Below, in pieces: positions 28,272 through 29,630 of a DNA stretch of 29,630 bases. This DNA comes from RGIG9115 sp045644665. GTDB taxonomy: Bacteria; Bacillota; Clostridia; UBA1381. Positions within the stretch are counted from its first letter, which is position 1. Every line of letters starts with the position of its first letter. A model generated the notes under the pieces. It was not told the DNA's origin and searched no databases. It worked only from the letters and a program-made list of their open reading frames with translations. The translations under genes and the position numbers were made by a program. The stretch covers positions 1 to 29,630 of the forward strand of contig JAZRHH010000035.1 in NCBI GenBank assembly GCA_045644665.1, read 5' to 3'.

Positions 28272-28454
28272 ATGAATAACAATTATCAAAACAATCAAAA
28301 CAACCAAAACAACCAAAACAGACAAAACAACCAAAACGACCAAAACAGACAAAACAATCAAAACAACCAAAACGACCAAAACAGACAGAACAATCAAAAC
28401 AACCAAAACGACCAAAACAATCGAAACAACCAAAGCAACCAGAACAAAAATTAA
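28272..28454 (+). CDS. Asn/Gln-rich tripeptide-repeat micro-protein
   Basis: No known family. The 60-residue product starts MNNNY and then is almost wholly Q-N-X triplets, where X is mostly Asn with Arg and Asp at regular places (QNR QNN QNN QND as a 12-residue unit), ending QNKN. ATG 28272 is preceded by AAAGGAG at 7 bases, and a stop and strong terminator follow, so it looks like a genuine gene. It has no hydrophobic segment or Cys. The composition recalls gamma-type small acid-soluble spore proteins of Bacillus, and the upstream promoter resembles a forespore one, but there is no sequence match to those I can point to. A prion-like or coat-filling role is also open. Confidence 0.65.
   Translation: MNNNYQNNQNNQNNQNRQNNQNDQNRQNNQNNQNDQNRQNNQNNQNDQNNRNNQSNQNKN
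28286..28440 (+). repeat. Nine-base and 36-base tandem repeats
   Basis: The DNA of the micro-gene consists of caaaacNNN units (9 bases), grouped in a 36-base pattern with aga, aat, aac, gac at the variable codon. Repeat slippage could change the protein length without frame loss. Confidence 0.85.
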
Positions 28455-28531
28455 AATCGCTGACAATCATCGGAGTATTTAAAACCTCCGAACTCTGATC
28501 ATTCGTAAGTGATTTGGGTTTTGTGGATCGA

Positions 28532-28573
28532 AAAATGACGCCTTCTGCATTAATTTGCAGGAGGCGTCATTTT
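28532..28573. terminator. Bidirectional terminator, long stem
   Basis: AAAATGACGCC...CTGCA pairs with TGCAG...GGCGTCATTTT: 18 pairs with one G-T pair and a 6-base loop, between the Asn/Gln micro-gene and the converging hydrolase. The stretch 28455-28531 before it holds only a weak repeat CGGAG/CTCCG. Confidence 0.9.
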
Positions 28574-28580
28574 ATATATT

Positions 28581-29630
28581 TTAATTTAAATATGAAAAAT
28601 CAAATGTAAACACGGCTTTTTCGTTTCCAAACTCTTCATTGCTAACCCAGGTTACAGTTTTATCAGTAAGGTTGTAAAGAGCTGACCATACTGTAATTGT
28701 ATTTTTATCAGATTCACCGTTTGATGCATCCCATTTTCTTCTGCCTACCAATTCCAAAACATCCATAGCAGTTTCAGCAGAAACAACACCATTTATATTA
28801 CTTCCGTCAGGATTGATTTTGCTTTCGATTGCGTTGTATCTGTCAAAGCCTTTCATATCCTTTTCGTTAGTATAATAATCAGGAGTAACAATGAAGTTTG
28901 TTATATACTGAAACTTATTTGCATCTTCCTTTTCACCAAGAATAGCATCATCTGTATTGTAATAAACCTTAAGTTCTCGCTTTGTTCCGTCTGTATCGGT
29001 TTCGTCTGTCGCATTAACCCATTCAAGAATTGCAGATTTTCCACTGCTGTCCGCTACCATATAATGGAATGAAGTGTTTGCGCTATCATGAAGGTCGTAC
29101 TTTTTCACAAGCTCAACTGCCTCATCTACACTTCCCGCATAATCAAGAATCATTCTGAGCATTGTTGTAGATGTAAGGTCAGGCTTATCTGTCATTTGAT
29201 TTGTTGCAACAACTTCATCTTCCCTGCCCTGATAAGACATATAGATACCACAAGAAACACCCGCTTCATTTATACCATCAAGAGGTGCATAGGTTGAAGC
29301 AAGAGAAATAAGTTTCTGCATCGCACTATCAATCGGAGCACCATCTTTTATACCTAAAAACTGCATGTCAACGCTTGAAATTGAAGCATATCTTCCATTG
29401 CCCGGATTAGTTCTTACAATCATTCCGGTAGTTGTTGAAAAATCATAGTTTCTTCCAAAATATCTTTTTCCGTTTTCGTCCACAGAAGTAAATGATGAGC
29501 AACCAATATCGGGAGCTTCAATATTGATTGGGACAATACCCTTTGTTATATTGTCAACTATAAATTGGATAAGCTCACCGTCATTTGTCACTCCCCCCTG
29601 AGCAATAAATTCATCAAAATAGTAATCTCC
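28581..29630 (-). CDS. Choloylglycine-hydrolase-family linear amide hydrolase, C-terminal 349 residues
   Basis: An Ntn-hydrolase that splits linear amide bonds. The start lies beyond the right edge: the frame stays open to 29630 and the first visible residues are GDYYFDEFIAQGG. The nucleophile is Cys44 of the visible part in DIGCSSFTS, followed at +16 by Arg and +19 by Asp in GRNYDFS, the spacing found in bile salt hydrolases and penicillin V acylases. GINEAGVSCGI gives the oxyanion Asn. The stretch of more than 43 residues before the Cys indicates a pro-region that is removed, and probably a secreted or lipid-anchored enzyme. Substrate (bile salts, penicillin V, N-acyl amides) cannot be chosen from sequence alone. 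Confidence 0.85.
   Translation of the reverse strand, partial: GDYYFDEFIAQGGVTNDGELIQFIVDNITKGIVPINIEAPDIGCSSFTSVDENGKRYFGRNYDFSTTTGMIVRTNPGNGRYASISSVDMQFLGIKDGAPIDSAMQKLISLASTYAPLDGINEAGVSCGIYMSYQGREDEVVATNQMTDKPDLTSTTMLRMILDYAGSVDEAVELVKKYDLHDSANTSFHYMVADSSGKSAILEWVNATDETDTDGTKRELKVYYNTDDAILGEKEDANKFQYITNFIVTPDYYTNEKDMKGFDRYNAIESKINPDGSNINGVVSAETAMDVLELVGRRKWDASNGESDKNTITVWSALYNLTDKTVTWVSNEEFGNEKAVFTFDFSYLN

Noticed and set aside
28272..28454. CRISPR array
   Set aside because: The repeats are contiguous 9- and 36-base units in frame with a coding sequence; there are no unique spacers.
28239..28466. Open frames on the minus strand across the Asn/Gln repeat, coding a Val/Leu-rich membrane-like peptide
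   Set aside because: They are the antisense of a stop-free repeat, start at TTG or a far-placed ATG, and lack a ribosome binding site at proper spacing. The plus frame has all signals.

Overview
The window looks like a chromosomal segment of a low-G+C, Gram-positive anaerobe of the class Clostridia, probably from a gut. The signs are A+T-rich DNA with strong GGAGG-type ribosome binding sites, sigma-A promoters of TTGACA/TATAAT form, many hairpin terminators between convergent genes, and typical clostridial families: HemZ, the Gx membrane family, the TIGR03905 TSCPD protein, copper-amine-oxidase 'stalk' domains, an oxygen-sensitive Fe-S serine dehydratase and a GPH-type beta-glucuronide locus. 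No phage, insertion sequence, CRISPR array or rRNA is visible. One tRNA (Thr, GGT) is present. No gene-free stretch exceeds 300 bases; the longest is 5302-5579.

Layout. 1-1541 (minus): Gx membrane protein, ApbE flavin transferase and the start of a low-molecular-weight phosphotyrosine phosphatase, tightly coupled. 1644-3188 (minus): lysS. 3385-5301 (plus): two single-pass membrane proteins sharing a degenerate module, then an acyl-ACP thioesterase. 5302-5579: a regulatory region with two sigma-A-like promoters and a terminator between them. 5580-6587 (plus): a secreted 3D-domain protein. 6627-8535 (minus): sugar kinase plus nucleotidyltransferase, divergent from an AraC-type regulator (8718-9539) across a region with repeated TATACAA half-sites. 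9605-15691 (plus): hemZ, a DnaI/DnaC-like ATPase, a SLOG protein, comF and copA, closely spaced and probably one operon. 15778-16680 (plus): secreted leucine-rich-repeat/stalk protein. 16710-19075 (minus): ROK glucokinase, PIG-L deacetylase, greA. 19248-22469 (plus): beta-glucuronidase and its GPH transporter. 22575-22650: tRNA-Thr. 22683-23437 (minus): TSCPD protein and dCMP deaminase. 23630-25371 (plus): nagB and a zinc-type CDF exporter with a natural nine-histidine tail. 25408-26841 (minus): an HTH-serine dehydratase fusion. 27045-28187 (minus): a G+C-richer amidohydrolase. 28272-28454 (plus): a tiny Asn/Gln-repeat protein. 28581-29630 (minus, partial): a choloylglycine-hydrolase-family enzyme.

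How the genes fit together. Carbohydrate use is a recurring theme: uidA plus transporter (host glucuronides), nagB (amino sugars), glucokinase, PIG-L deacetylase, and the kinase/nucleotidyltransferase pair that would make an NDP-sugar. Metal handling appears twice (copA, CDF). The most unusual spots are (i) the nearly symmetric palindrome at 28211-28244, which reads as a forespore sigma-F-like promoter in both directions between the amidohydrolase and the Asn/Gln micro-gene; (ii) an internal ribosome binding site and ATG inside copA that would release its C-terminal metal-binding domain as a free CopZ-like chaperone; (iii) the DNA-binding domain fused to serine dehydratase; and (iv) the 5371-5458 promoter-terminator cassette that could make a very short RNA. 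All functions are read from sequence motifs only.
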